A stretch of 64,000 bases of DNA. It comes from BMS3ABIN03 sp964418885. Its GTDB lineage: Bacteria; Bacteroidota; Ignavibacteria; Ignavibacteriales; Ignavibacteriaceae. The notes below the pieces were generated by a model. It made no database searches and was not told the DNA's origin. It saw only the letters and a program-made list of their open reading frames with translations. Shown here one piece after another: positions 27,651 to 37,641 of the stretch. How positions within the stretch are numbered: the first letter of the stretch is position 1; the number at the start of each line of letters is the position of its first letter. Position numbers and translations under genes: made by a program. Location: the NCBI GenBank assembly GCA_964418885.1, contig CAYQNW010000006.1, positions 12,703 through 76,702 on the forward strand, read 5' to 3'.

Positions 27651-28607
27651 TTATTTAACCTCAACCAAATCGAATAAGGCATTTACAAAATCCTCGGAAT
27701 CAAATTCCTGCAAATCATCAATATTTTCGCCAACTCCAATATATCTTACAGGAGTATTTAAATTAGCACAAATTTGAAAGATAACACCACCCTTAGCTGT
27801 TCCATCAAGCTTTGTAATTATTAATCCTGTCAGTTCGGTGACCTTGGAGAATTCATTAGCCTGACTAATAGCATTCTGCCCAACCGTTCCATCCAGAACC
27901 AAATATGTTTCCTGTGGAGCATCCTGGAGCACTTTTCCTATAGCTCTTTTTATCTTTCCAAGTTCATTCATGAGATTAGCTTTATTATGCAATCTGCCTG
28001 CAGTGTCAATCAAAACAATATCATAATTATTTTTGATGGCAATATTTACTGATTCATAAGCAACAGATGAAGGATCGGAACCCGGTTCTTTCTGTAAGAT
28101 ATTAGCACCGGCTCTTTCAGCCCATATGTCAAGTTGTTCACCAGCAGCAGCTCTGAATGTATCGGCCCCTCCAACAATTACTTTGAGTCCGTCTTTTTTG
28201 AAATTATATGCTAGTTTTCCAATTGTTGTTGTCTTCCCTACTCCATTTACACCAACAATTAAAATAACAATTGGTTTTGATTTTGTTTCGCGATAATATT
28301 TATTTTTTCCGACAGAATTATTTTCATTGATCGATCTGACTAATTCATCTTTTACAATTTTAATAATATTAAGTTCCGATCTATCATAATCGGTTTTTAG
28401 TGATCTTTTTACATTTTCAACTATATTTTCGGCAATTTCATAACCAATATCAGAGGTGATTAAAATCTCTTCTATTTTCTCTATTGTTTCATCATCGATT
28501 ACTGCTTTTCCGGTAACTGTTTCATTTATTGCATCTACAAATTTCTTCCTGGTTTTTTTCAACCCTTTTTTGAGTTTAGCAAATCCGATGTTATTTAGAA
28601 TTCCCAT
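27651..28607 (-). CDS. ftsY: Signal recognition particle receptor FtsY
   Basis: The 318-residue NG-domain protein has the GTPase motifs GVNGVGKTTTIGKLA, DTAGRLHNK and TKLDGTAKGG, plus the IGVGENIDDLQEFD C-terminal helix motif. The N-terminal acidic A domain of proteobacterial FtsY is absent, as in many phyla. It directs SRP-ribosome complexes to the membrane. The start lies inside the 3' end of pgsA (17-base overlap). Confidence 0.95.
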   Translation of the reverse strand: MGILNNIGFAKLKKGLKKTRKKFVDAINETVTGKAVIDDETIEKIEEILITSDIGYEIAENIVENVKRSLKTDYDRSELNIIKIVKDELVRSINENNSVGKNKYYRETKSKPIVILIVGVNGVGKTTTIGKLAYNFKKDGLKVIVGGADTFRAAAGEQLDIWAERAGANILQKEPGSDPSSVAYESVNIAIKNNYDIVLIDTAGRLHNKANLMNELGKIKRAIGKVLQDAPQETYLVLDGTVGQNAISQANEFSKVTELTGLIITKLDGTAKGGVIFQICANLNTPVRYIGVGENIDDLQEFDSEDFVNALFDLVEVK

Positions 28608-29163
28608 TTCCTTCTTTCTTTATATATTCGATTGCTCTGTAAATGTAGCCAAATAATGAAATAAAAATTAGTACAATACTTAAATAAAACGGGAATTGAA
28701 ATAAAGAAGAACTTTTATCAACACCTATTAAAATCATTAGAATAACGAGACCAAGAACAATTACAGTAATTTTTCCAAGCATATTCGATGGCAATACTCT
28801 TCCGATTTTTTTTGATATAAAAATACCGCCAAGAAAAATCAAAACATCTCTTCCGATTATCATGTAAAAGTAGTAGTCTGGTATTTCATTTATCATAAAC
28901 AATCTTATAACAATGGCTCCTAATGCAATTTTATCTGCAAGTGGATCTATAATTTTACCAACCTCGGTAACCTGGTTATACTTACGTGCAAAATAGCCAT
29001 CAAGTACATCTGTAAAGGCTGCAAATACTGCCATACCCGCAACTATGGATCTAATGGTAGGTTCATAAAGCATACCTGTCAAAAACCAGAATGGCACGGC
29101 CATAAGCAAACGGAAAAAGCTTAAAAAGTTGGATGTTGTATATATTTCACTCTTGGTATACAT
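28591..29163 (-). CDS. pgsA: CDP-alcohol phosphatidyltransferase (PgsA-like)
   Basis: The 190-residue membrane enzyme has the family signature with three Asp: FTDVLDGYFARKYNQ and VGKIIDPLADK. Four to six transmembrane helices are visible. It is most like CDP-diacylglycerol--glycerol-3-phosphate 3-phosphatidyltransferase, the first step to phosphatidylglycerol, but other CDP-alcohol transferases share the signature. It overlaps ftsY by 17 bases and starts 1 base after the subtilase stop. Confidence 0.85.
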   Translation of the reverse strand: MYTKSEIYTTSNFLSFFRLLMAVPFWFLTGMLYEPTIRSIVAGMAVFAAFTDVLDGYFARKYNQVTEVGKIIDPLADKIALGAIVIRLFMINEIPDYYFYMIIGRDVLIFLGGIFISKKIGRVLPSNMLGKITVIVLGLVILMILIGVDKSSSLFQFPFYLSIVLIFISLFGYIYRAIEYIKKEGNGNSK

Positions 29164-29164
29164 T

Positions 29165-32100
29165 TTATTTTATGATTGCAAATTTTCCTATTTTTTCTTC
29201 GCCTTCATTACCTGAATTATCAATCATGACAGCTCTGTAAATATAAATCCCGCTGTTCAATAATTCTCCGTTGAAATTACGAAGATTAAAATCCACACCG
29301 CCATTCCCATCATTTTCTTCAACTTCACCGCACTTTGTACCATTGATAGTCCAGATAGTAATCTTCACGCTGTTGGGCAGATTAGCAAAAGTTATTTTTG
29401 AGCTAGCATCTACTATTTTCGCCGGATTGGGATAAACATAAACATCGGTTAAATTTTTAGCAAAACCAGTTAGCACAATATAACTTCCAGCACCGTCATT
29501 AATTTCAATATTTCCTGATGAAGATGAGGAGCGAATATTTTTCATTTGAAGAACATATTCTTTACCTATGGATCCGACCGGTTTTTGTCCTTTTAAATTT
29601 AGGTAAATTACTGCCGGATTATCATCATCAACAGTTACACCTGTAACTTTGTTTTCAGGACTAAAAGAATAATTCTCCTTATTTAATGCAGAGGTTTCAT
29701 CAACCTCTTTGTTAAAAACTATTTTTATTAAGTATGGCGACTCGATATTAAATGTTGAAATAAAAAACTTTTGCAGTGTAATTGTAGTATCCATATTGAA
29801 TTGAATTGTACTATCAGGTACCGGTGAGCCATATAGATCTTTTAGACTTTTCATAGATAACTGATTTGTTCCCAAAGGTATTTCATTCTTAAAGGTGATC
29901 AAGTAAGAATATTGGCTCGCCGGTGAAATGGAATTTGGGTACTCTGCATTATTCAGCTTAAAAGATTCAAGATTCTCAACCGTGTTGTTCATTTTTTCAG
30001 AAAAAAACACAGCAACAGAATTTTCACTGGATGCCTTAACTGATAAAATACGACCGGGATTGTGAACAAATACTTTTATTGCAAGTGTGAGATCGGATTC
30101 CGGATTGAGTTTCACCGGATCATAAGCGCGTATAGAATAAAAATAATAAGTGTTATTATCTAAATTAGAATCCTTATACGAATTGGTATTCGTTGTGGCT
30201 ATACTGTCTAATTCATTTATATTTTTCCCCCTGTAAATGTAATATTGATTAGCATTACCATCCCACGTTAAGCGAACACTGTTTGAATCAATAGCGTAAC
30301 CATTCACGTTAAATGGTGTATTTGCAATTGTCGATACCGCAAACTCATAAAATTTAATACCCTGGCTTGTTGGGAAACCGACTTCAGGTACATCATTTAA
30401 ATTCAGATCTCCAACGAAAACCGAGTTGGAATTAATATTTTCTTTATAAGAAATTATTTTATTTGTTCCCGAATCATATTTGGAAATGTAAGAGTAAGGA
30501 AACATAAATAAAATCAATTCATCTGATGAATCATTATCAAGATCTGCAAATCTTATGCTGTTCTCAGAAGATTGAAACGATGAGTTAAACTCCGTTGCAG
30601 CATCGATAAGTACCTGATCGTAGAGAACATTGAACTTATCTCCAAGCAGATTGAAAACGATAAGTCTGTAAAAAGGTGCAATATCCAGTTCATTTATCGA
30701 GTGTAATAAAACTGCCAACTCTTTGGTACCATCACCATCATAATCCCCTGCCGTTAAATATGCGGCTGAACCAAGAAATCCTGTGTTCACAACACTTCCC
30801 TGCCGATAATCGTGATCTCCATAAATATCATAGCTGAAAATATCACCATCCTGATCAACTGTCCAGAATTCCTTAGTTCCATTATTATCAATATCCGAAA
30901 TTATTCCGAATGGAGAATCAATTATATTGCTGCCGGATGAAACCGAAGTGAAATTTCTTAGTGTGTCCGGGTTATTTGTATTAATCTTTAAATCGTTCAT
31001 TATTTCCCAAACAACTATTGATGTATCATTATTCAAAGTAAGTAATTCTGTTTTGTTATCATTATCAATATCATCAGCAAGTATTGGCCAGCGGTTACCG
31101 GTCGATGTAGAGAATTTTTCTGTGAACTTATTTGAATTTGTTGAATTTTGTTCAAATATAAATGTGTTATAAACAAAATATGTTAGTAGATCTGTTAATC
31201 CATTATTATTAAAATCTCCTGATTCTTTTACTATTCTTTCTTTCAGCGAATCGACTTTTTCAAAAATATTTCCATTTAACTTAAACAATGTTGAGTAAGT
31301 TGGATTCGTAATTTCTCTCAGAAATATTTCTTGTAAAGATGAAGTAGTAATATTCAATGTATTTTCTAAAATATTTCCGGGTGGAAGTGAGAATGGCAAT
31401 TCAGTTTCGCTTGCGTATTCAGCTTCGTACATGGTCGAAATGATAAAGTTCGTCCCTTCATTTTTTACAACCGTTTTTAATCCTACAAGATTTTCTGCTT
31501 CAAAATACACTTCGTAAGTAGTATTTTGCTGAACAACCTGTTTCGGAATAAATCCATAATGCAGTTGTCCAATAAACTGGTTGTTTGTTGTAAATCCATC
31601 TAGTGTGATAAAATTAAATTTGGTATCACCCGTTTTACGGAAATACATTCTAACTAAAGATGGTTCATCCGTATGCATTGATGCAAGAATTGTTGCTTTG
31701 TCTCCATAATATGATGGACCGACAAATAGCAGTTGTGCATCGGGCGGAGTTCTGTTAATGTAAAAATTTACCCGCTCTTCTGAGGTTCTGCCATTATTTA
31801 ATGTTACTTCTAATCTTAAAGTGTAAACCGTATCAGGCAATGTTGAAATATCCAAAGTATAAATATCTTCGTCCGCAAATTGATTCCGGCTGTTTTCTAT
31901 TAGAGTATTCCAGTTATCAGGATTAAATCCAGTTCCATAATAAAGTGAATAATTTATAAAATACGGTGATAGAATTGTTGCATTTATTTTTAGTTCATTT
32001 TCAAGAGTAGAAAAATCCTGTGTCGGGTGATTAATTTTTATCACCGAAGGTGCTACAACAGTTAATGCTTTTAAAAGATTTAACCTCCCTGCCCCGCTTC

Positions 32101-33388
32101 TTAAATCCCAGCCTGGTACGTCAATATCATCAGTTGTTGATTTTATTATCTGCTTAACTTCTTCATTATTAAAATTCCGAAGTGATAAAATTAAAGCTGC
32201 GGCAGCTGAAACGTGTGGAGTTGCTGCTGAAGTTCCGCTAATAGTTGCGTAGCTATTATTTCTTGCTGTTGTTAAAATCAATGAACCTGGCGCAACGAGA
32301 TCCAGCGTAGAGCCATAATTTGAACTTGGTGCCACATAATCTTCACCATTTGAGTTACCAACTGAAATAACTTCTGAATAACCGGAAGGATAGTGTGGAT
32401 CTGTAGAGCCTGAATTGCCGGAACTTCCCACCAGAACAACGTTCCTCGAATAAGCATACCGGATTACATCTCTCAAAACGAGAGAAAATGAAGCATCTCC
32501 AAAACTCATATTGATTACTTTTGCACCTGCCTGTACAGCATACAAAATTGCTGCGGCAACATCATCTTCTTCTCCGTAACCGGAAGGATCAAATGCACGA
32601 AGGTTAAGTAGTTTTATACTCGGAGCTACACCGGCAATTCCTGTGACGTTGTTTGTTTCAGCACCGGAAATTCCAGCTATATAAGTACCGTGTGCATTTT
32701 CATCATAAGGATCATTATCCCAACCCAGGTAATCTCCTCCGGAAGAATCGAACGGAAAACCGACTCTGTCTGTGAAATCCCATCCCATATAATCATCAAT
32801 AAAACCATTATTATCATCGTCAATTCCGTTGCTTCTTTTATCTTTACCGGAATTATCTATTCCGTTTTCACCGGGATTGTAGTAAATCTTATTTTTAAGA
32901 TCCAGATGAAGATAATCAATTCCAGTATCTATAATAGCGAGAAGTACAGTATCTGTTCCCATGGTTATATTCCACGCATCAAAGGCCTGAATTTTTTTTA
33001 ACGCCCATTGCTCAGATACTAAAGAATCATTTGGTAAATCATCAAGCTGGTAGACTACGGCTTTTTCTATGTATTCGATTGATGGATCTGAATTCTGCAT
33101 ATCTAAGATGCTGCCTTCCGGAACTGAATCATCAAAAGTTACTTTTAGAATTCGTGAGAGAGTTTCATCACTTTTACCTAATCCTTTTGCCAGATAATTT
33201 AATGATTTGACCCCGTTCATTTTTGCCAGACTTACATTGGAATCCGAAAGCTTTTGAACATTAATCTTTCGGTTGATTTCTTTTTGGGATACGGAACTTT
33301 TGTATTTTATGAAATAAGTATTTTGACAATAAAGATTTGAAATGAAGAGTATCGTGAAGATGATAAGGATCCGAACGCTAAACTTCAT
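29165..33388 (-). CDS. Giant secreted subtilisin-like protease with T9SS sorting domain
   Basis: The 1407-residue protein has a signal peptide (about 1-21), an inhibitor-type propeptide region (about 25-115) and an S8 domain (about 140-440) with Asp154 (AIIDTGIDYLHL), His233 (NAHGTYIAGI) and Ser387 (SGTSAATPHVSAAAALI). A central region follows with FG-GAP/VCBS-like repeats (DIDNDNKTELLTL, DYDGDGTKELAVL, DLDNDSSDELILF), Ig/FN3-like beta domains, and a type A T9SS C-terminal domain (VYPNPAKI...LNSGIYIYRAVM). It should be exported and attached to the surface. It sits inside a housekeeping operon, overlapping purF by 11 bases. Confidence 0.92.
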   Translation of the reverse strand: MKFSVRILIIFTILFISNLYCQNTYFIKYKSSVSQKEINRKINVQKLSDSNVSLAKMNGVKSLNYLAKGLGKSDETLSRILKVTFDDSVPEGSILDMQNSDPSIEYIEKAVVYQLDDLPNDSLVSEQWALKKIQAFDAWNITMGTDTVLLAIIDTGIDYLHLDLKNKIYYNPGENGIDNSGKDKRSNGIDDDNNGFIDDYMGWDFTDRVGFPFDSSGGDYLGWDNDPYDENAHGTYIAGISGAETNNVTGIAGVAPSIKLLNLRAFDPSGYGEEDDVAAAILYAVQAGAKVINMSFGDASFSLVLRDVIRYAYSRNVVLVGSSGNSGSTDPHYPSGYSEVISVGNSNGEDYVAPSSNYGSTLDLVAPGSLILTTARNNSYATISGTSAATPHVSAAAALILSLRNFNNEEVKQIIKSTTDDIDVPGWDLRSGAGRLNLLKALTVVAPSVIKINHPTQDFSTLENELKINATILSPYFINYSLYYGTGFNPDNWNTLIENSRNQFADEDIYTLDISTLPDTVYTLRLEVTLNNGRTSEERVNFYINRTPPDAQLLFVGPSYYGDKATILASMHTDEPSLVRMYFRKTGDTKFNFITLDGFTTNNQFIGQLHYGFIPKQVVQQNTTYEVYFEAENLVGLKTVVKNEGTNFIISTMYEAEYASETELPFSLPPGNILENTLNITTSSLQEIFLREITNPTYSTLFKLNGNIFEKVDSLKERIVKESGDFNNNGLTDLLTYFVYNTFIFEQNSTNSNKFTEKFSTSTGNRWPILADDIDNDNKTELLTLNNDTSIVVWEIMNDLKINTNNPDTLRNFTSVSSGSNIIDSPFGIISDIDNNGTKEFWTVDQDGDIFSYDIYGDHDYRQGSVVNTGFLGSAAYLTAGDYDGDGTKELAVLLHSINELDIAPFYRLIVFNLLGDKFNVLYDQVLIDAATEFNSSFQSSENSIRFADLDNDSSDELILFMFPYSYISKYDSGTNKIISYKENINSNSVFVGDLNLNDVPEVGFPTSQGIKFYEFAVSTIANTPFNVNGYAIDSNSVRLTWDGNANQYYIYRGKNINELDSIATTNTNSYKDSNLDNNTYYFYSIRAYDPVKLNPESDLTLAIKVFVHNPGRILSVKASSENSVAVFFSEKMNNTVENLESFKLNNAEYPNSISPASQYSYLITFKNEIPLGTNQLSMKSLKDLYGSPVPDSTIQFNMDTTITLQKFFISTFNIESPYLIKIVFNKEVDETSALNKENYSFSPENKVTGVTVDDDNPAVIYLNLKGQKPVGSIGKEYVLQMKNIRSSSSSGNIEINDGAGSYIVLTGFAKNLTDVYVYPNPAKIVDASSKITFANLPNSVKITIWTINGTKCGEVEENDGNGGVDFNLRNFNGELLNSGIYIYRAVMIDNSGNEGEEKIGKFAIIK

Positions 33389-34865
33389 AAATTTCCTTTT
33401 TGAAGTTCAGATCCACTGGCGTGGGATAACTACCGGAAAAACATGCGTGACAAAAATTATCTGCTCCGGCTTCTGAAACTGCATCGAGCATTTCTTCGTT
33501 AGTAAGATATTCAAGACTATCTACACCTAAGTATTTACCGATCTCTTCAATGTTGCTATTATATTTATATGCGATCAATTCATCTTTACTTGGAAAATCC
33601 ATCCCGTAAAAACAAGGATGAGTAATCGGTGGAGAAGAAATTCTTAAGTGAATCGATAAGGGATTTGCTTCCCTGATGAGTTTAACAAGCTGCCTGGAAG
33701 TGGTTCCTCTAACGATTGAATCATCTACAATCACAACTGTTCTTCCCTCAAGAACACCCTTAACAGTGTTGAATTTAATTCTTACACCTATTTCGCGTTT
33801 ACCCTGAACCGGTTGAATAAAAGTTCTTCCTATATAATGACTCCTGATCAAACCTATCTCAAGTTTGCATTCTACTCCCAACTTTTCCAATTCTGTCTGA
33901 TAACCGAGTGCGGTTGTGTTAGAGCTATCGGGTACACTAATAACAATTACTTTATCGCTGTTTTCATTGTAAACAGGATGATTTCGTGCTAGAGCTTTTC
34001 CGAGTCTCCTTCGCATCTTATCAACGTTATGTCCAAAGATGAAACTATCAGGTCTGGAAAAATAAATATACTCGAATACGCAATGTTTTTTTGCAGAATC
34101 AAAATTATATAAATATACCGATTTAAGGTTTCCATCCTTTAGAGTATCATTATCAATAATAACAATCTCGCCCGGTTCAACTTCTCTTAAAAATTCTGCC
34201 TGGAGAAGATCATATGCACAGGTTTCCGATGCTACAATAAATGAATTATCGTGTTTGCCAATTGAAAGGGGACGAAATCCATGAGAGTCTCTTGCAGCTA
34301 TAAGTTTTTCATCAGTTAAAATTACTAAGCTGAAGGCGCCTTCAATTTTATTTAGAGCTTCTTTAATCTGTTCCACCTGTTCAGTTAGCTTGCTTCGTGC
34401 GATCAAATGCAAAATTACTTCGGTATCACTTGTAGTCTGAAAGATTGCCCCTTCATTAATAAGGTCATCTCTAAGTTCTTTTGCATTGGTAAGATTTCCG
34501 TTATGTGCAATCGCAAGATTTCCCATCCTGTAGTTTACAATAAAAGGCTGTATATTCTTTCTTGAATTCGAAGAACCTGTTGTTGAGTAACGGTTATGCC
34601 CGATTGCAGAAAATCCTTTCAAATTATCAGACAGGATGCCTGAGTCTTCAAATACTTCGGAAACTAATCCTTCATCTTTATGTATATGAAATACAGGTTT
34701 TCCTTTTTCATTTAAATCTTTGGTAACGATACCGCATGCTTCCTGACCGCGATGTTGCAAAGAATGTAAACCATAATATGTTTCAAGTGATGCAGTAGGT
34801 GAGCCGAAAATACCGAACACACCGCAAAAGCATTTGGGCTTTTCTGAAATAAGTTTAATATCCAT
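33378..34865 (-). CDS. purF: Amidophosphoribosyltransferase
   Basis: The 495-residue enzyme makes 5-phosphoribosylamine, the first step of purine synthesis. A short propeptide precedes the catalytic Cys (CGVFGIFG, about residue 14), as in the Bacillus-type enzyme. The PRPP loop is VVIVDDSIVRGTTSRQL. Cysteines in KKHCVFEYIYFSRPDS, HPCFYG and CHACFSG correspond to the [4Fe-4S] ligands of that type. It heads the minus-strand operon purF-subtilase-pgsA-ftsY. Confidence 0.95.
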   Translation of the reverse strand: MDIKLISEKPKCFCGVFGIFGSPTASLETYYGLHSLQHRGQEACGIVTKDLNEKGKPVFHIHKDEGLVSEVFEDSGILSDNLKGFSAIGHNRYSTTGSSNSRKNIQPFIVNYRMGNLAIAHNGNLTNAKELRDDLINEGAIFQTTSDTEVILHLIARSKLTEQVEQIKEALNKIEGAFSLVILTDEKLIAARDSHGFRPLSIGKHDNSFIVASETCAYDLLQAEFLREVEPGEIVIIDNDTLKDGNLKSVYLYNFDSAKKHCVFEYIYFSRPDSFIFGHNVDKMRRRLGKALARNHPVYNENSDKVIVISVPDSSNTTALGYQTELEKLGVECKLEIGLIRSHYIGRTFIQPVQGKREIGVRIKFNTVKGVLEGRTVVIVDDSIVRGTTSRQLVKLIREANPLSIHLRISSPPITHPCFYGMDFPSKDELIAYKYNSNIEEIGKYLGVDSLEYLTNEEMLDAVSEAGADNFCHACFSGSYPTPVDLNFKKEIYEV

Positions 34866-35315
34866 CTGGTTTTAAAATATTATAAGAATAAATATGAGAT
34901 TGAAAATTACTGATTCTGCTTAATACAAAAAATAGATTTTAGTACTTAAAGATAAAAGGATAATCAGAGGAATAAAAAACAGGGATAAATCTGAATTACT
35001 TCATTTGATATTTCTGTGTTTTTGCATTATATACCTGACGGATTTTGGTATGAGTTTTTCCAATATTCTGATATTGATATCTTTAAGTTTTTTAATGTAA
35101 AGGCAGAATTGTGTAGACTTATATTTTCCTAATCTTTTCAATAATTTGTCAAAATATTTAAATTCCGTCATAAACTACACTGTAATATTTTGTTTCCTGG
35201 GAGAAACCCGGTTATAAACCAATCCCCTTCCCTGCCACTTTCATACTTGTAATAATAATTTCCAAATCCAACAATAATCTGTCTCCACATTCTAGGTTCT
35301 TCTTTCGTTACTTTT

Positions 35316-35370
35316 TTCATTAAATCCAGGATGACAAAACAATTTTGCCGTTTTTTCAGATCAGCAACAC
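35316..35370. repeat. 55-base duplicate, copy 1 (left of gap)
   Basis: Identical base for base to 35471-35525. It ends exactly at the Ns. The exact 55-base length and position at both contig ends point to an unmerged contig overlap, not a biological repeat. Confidence 0.95.
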
Positions 35371-35470
35371 NNNNNNNNNNNNNNNNNNNNNNNNNNNNNN
35401 NNNNNNNNNNNNNNNNNNNNNNNNNNNNNNNNNNNNNNNNNNNNNNNNNNNNNNNNNNNNNNNNNNNNNN
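35371..35470. other. Assembly gap (100 N)
   Basis: Exactly 100 N, flanked by the same 55 bases on both sides. The true gap is probably of length zero, since joining the copies restores one reading frame. Confidence 0.98.
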
Positions 35471-35525
35471 TTCATTAAATCCAGGATGACAAAACAATTT
35501 TGCCGTTTTTTCAGATCAGCAACAC
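35471..35525. repeat. 55-base duplicate, copy 2 (right of gap)
   Basis: Identical to 35316-35370; see that entry. The sequence lies within the DUF1801 pseudogene. Confidence 0.95.
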
Positions 35526-35589
35526 TATTAAGAAATTTTTTTACACTTGCATTGTTTTTTTGTTTTAGTTCCGTTATAAGCTTCCTCAA

Positions 35590-35821
35590 ATATTTGTTGA
35601 ATTAATTCAAAGTAGAATACAGGAATGTTTATAAATACAAGATATAAAAATCTAGTGATTTCGTGCTGAGACATTTAAAAATATTTCCCAGTTTTAACAA
35701 TAATATAAAATGAATATTTACAACTAAACTTGGTTGTAAAGCTTCACTTCATTAAGTTCAGAATGCTTAAACTACAGTTGATTGAATAAAATTTATTGCA
35801 TATCAAATACACAAATCTTTA
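35590..35821. other. Intergenic region without recognised feature
   Basis: AT-rich spacer between the pseudogene start and the membrane protein gene. The only structure noted is a short ACAAC/GTTGT inverted repeat near 35720-35737. No promoter matching TTG-N19-20-TAnnTTTG was found. Confidence 0.6.
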
Positions 35822-37312
35822 ATGAATAAAGTTGAAAATTTTTATTTATGGCTGATAGCCATATCAGGTCTTTCTTTCTGGTTTTTCCTCGGATTTCCGT
35901 TTGCAAATTATTATGAATCTTATTATTGGATCGGAGAATTAAATAACAATTCTTTTGTACAGACGATTTTCCAAACGATAGGACATTATGCAACTTACAG
36001 ACCTCTCGGGCAATTAGTGATACTCATATTGTATAAAATAGCAAGCGATTCAATGTTTTTAATCCAGCTTTCAAGTTACATTTTAACAATTTCAGCAATA
36101 TTTATTGTTATAAAATCTCTTGATGAAAAACGAATATTTAGTTTGGTTTCACTATTAATAGGTGGCGTTCTTTTTAGCGGGTTTGGATACCTATTTCATT
36201 TACATGGATTGTACTACACTATGGTTTTGTTATTTCTGTCCTCACTCTTTTATTATTACAGAAATACCTTTTCGAACAGAATTCTTGTTATCACTTCTTC
36301 AGTAGCATTCATCGCGTCTTTGTTTCATCCGCTTGCGTTGATCTTTCACATTTTTTATTTGATCGGTAGTACAATTGAATGGAGGAAAAACTTAAATAAT
36401 AAACAGTATATAATAATATTTTCTATAATTACAGCTGAAATAATACTACTTCTTATATTGTCGCCGGGACAGAAAATTTACCTGGGCATCGATAATCTTG
36501 CAGGATTAATGGAAATCTATAAATCATTTGAAATGAATAAAATCATAACGGTGTTTTTAATATTGCTTAGCCTGTTTCCCGTAATAAGTCTTAAAATTCA
36601 AAAGTTGAACAGAATTTATTTATTAACTGCTGTTGTTATCCTATCTGCAATTTGTGTTCTCAATTCTTTACCAATACTAATTGTTGTAGCTTTTACTTGC
36701 AGCTTAAAATTAATCCATACCAAAAGATGGACGATTCTTTCACTTTTAATTGCCACATTCTTTTTTACAGTTTTTACAGATGTTCAATCGGGACACCTGA
36801 AAGTTTTTGTTTTATTTGTTCTGGCTTACACAATTGCAGATGACTGGAAATCGTTAGAAGATAGACTAAACTTTATTAAGTTTAATTTCAGCTATTCAGT
36901 AGTATTTATTGTTGCGTTGATGATATTCCTTCTCAGGAGTGATATGAAGATACCTGTTTTATCAAAACTTTCGTATTCCATTTTTGCAAAGAAGGAAAGC
37001 TCATATCAGCTTGAAAATGTGATTGCTTGGTATTTAAAATCCGATTACAGAGGTAATGAACTGTTATTGTTTGATAATTCGGTACAAAATAAAAATATAG
37101 AATGTTCTGAAAATACGGATCTAAATCCCACAACTAATACAAACCTTCACATCTATCTTAATTCATTAAAACGAGAGAAAAAATTAAACAAGAACAGGAA
37201 ACAGAAACTTTATATATATTTTAACAATTGTAAGCAGGAAAATTTCAGACTTGTGTATTCTATTAAAGGGAAATACTGTAAAATAGTTTCCGTTTTTTTA
37301 GTTGGAAACTAA
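35822..37312 (+). CDS. Polytopic membrane protein, possibly GT-C-like
   Basis: This 496-residue protein has about 10-12 hydrophobic helices up to residue 375 and a soluble C-terminal tail of about 115 residues. The first outside loop contains YYESYYWIGELNNN and then ATYRPLGQLVI. An acidic residue and a YRPL/FRPL-type motif there recall GT-C glycosyltransferases and related uncharacterised families. No catalytic residue can be confirmed. It stands alone, with higher AT content than its neighbours. Confidence 0.6.
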   Translation: MNKVENFYLWLIAISGLSFWFFLGFPFANYYESYYWIGELNNNSFVQTIFQTIGHYATYRPLGQLVILILYKIASDSMFLIQLSSYILTISAIFIVIKSLDEKRIFSLVSLLIGGVLFSGFGYLFHLHGLYYTMVLLFLSSLFYYYRNTFSNRILVITSSVAFIASLFHPLALIFHIFYLIGSTIEWRKNLNNKQYIIIFSIITAEIILLLILSPGQKIYLGIDNLAGLMEIYKSFEMNKIITVFLILLSLFPVISLKIQKLNRIYLLTAVVILSAICVLNSLPILIVVAFTCSLKLIHTKRWTILSLLIATFFFTVFTDVQSGHLKVFVLFVLAYTIADDWKSLEDRLNFIKFNFSYSVVFIVALMIFLLRSDMKIPVLSKLSYSIFAKKESSYQLENVIAWYLKSDYRGNELLLFDNSVQNKNIECSENTDLNPTTNTNLHIYLNSLKREKKLNKNRKQKLYIYFNNCKQENFRLVYSIKGKYCKIVSVFLVGN

Positions 37313-37329
37313 AATAGATTACCAAAACT

Positions 37330-37611
37330 TTATTCATTCCTGATAACAACTGTCCACTTACGGATTTCCCACTTTGTAACAAGTCCGTTCTTTATGTAAG
37401 GATCATTGGTAACAAAATCTTCGATTACAGATTTATCCGCAACATTAAAAACCAGAAGTGCTCTGTCTGTTGGTTCACTGAATGCGCCGGCAAGAATCAA
37501 CTCTCCTCTATCTTTTGCTTCCTTTGCCAGTTTTAAGTGGGTATCCCGGAATTGCGCTCTTCGTGAGATATAATCATCAATCAAATAGTAAATAAGTGCA
37601 TAGTAATTCAT
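37330..37611 (-). CDS. YciI-family protein
   Basis: The 93-residue protein matches the YCII domain: an N-terminal YYALIYYLIDDYISRRAQF, then LAKEAKDRGELILAGAF and LLVFNVADKSVIEDFV. The fold is a ferredoxin-like dimer; some members act on small aromatic substrates, but most have no known role. It converges on the membrane protein gene with 17 bases between stops. Confidence 0.83.
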   Translation of the reverse strand: MNYYALIYYLIDDYISRRAQFRDTHLKLAKEAKDRGELILAGAFSEPTDRALLVFNVADKSVIEDFVTNDPYIKNGLVTKWEIRKWTVVIRNE

Positions 37612-37641
37612 TTTTTTTCAAATATTTTTGTTGTAAATATT

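Larger units (their letters stand above)
35001..35589 (-). pseudogene. Broken DUF1801-type gene, interrupted by the scaffold gap
   Basis: If the 100 Ns and one 55-base copy are removed, 434 bases remain. They read as one DUF1801-like protein (GFGNYYYKYESGREGDWF, then in another frame RKQNITV, then MTEFKYFDKLLKRLGKYKS and YIKKLKDINIRILEKLI). Two lesions break it: a one-base loss in the GGG run at about 35199-35201 and an in-frame TAG at 35175-35177. 434 is one short of 145 codons, as expected. The merged frame is seamless across the gap. Start is probably TTG at 35589. DUF1801 proteins are small alpha/beta proteins of uncertain function. Confidence 0.75.

Noticed and set aside
30927..31172. 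Plus-strand frame of about 80 codons within the subtilase
   Set aside because: Low-complexity, antisense to the VCBS-like repeats, no support.
35316..35525. 55-base direct repeat
   Set aside because: It is exact and bounded by the N gap on both sides, which fits an unmerged contig overlap, not a biological repeat.
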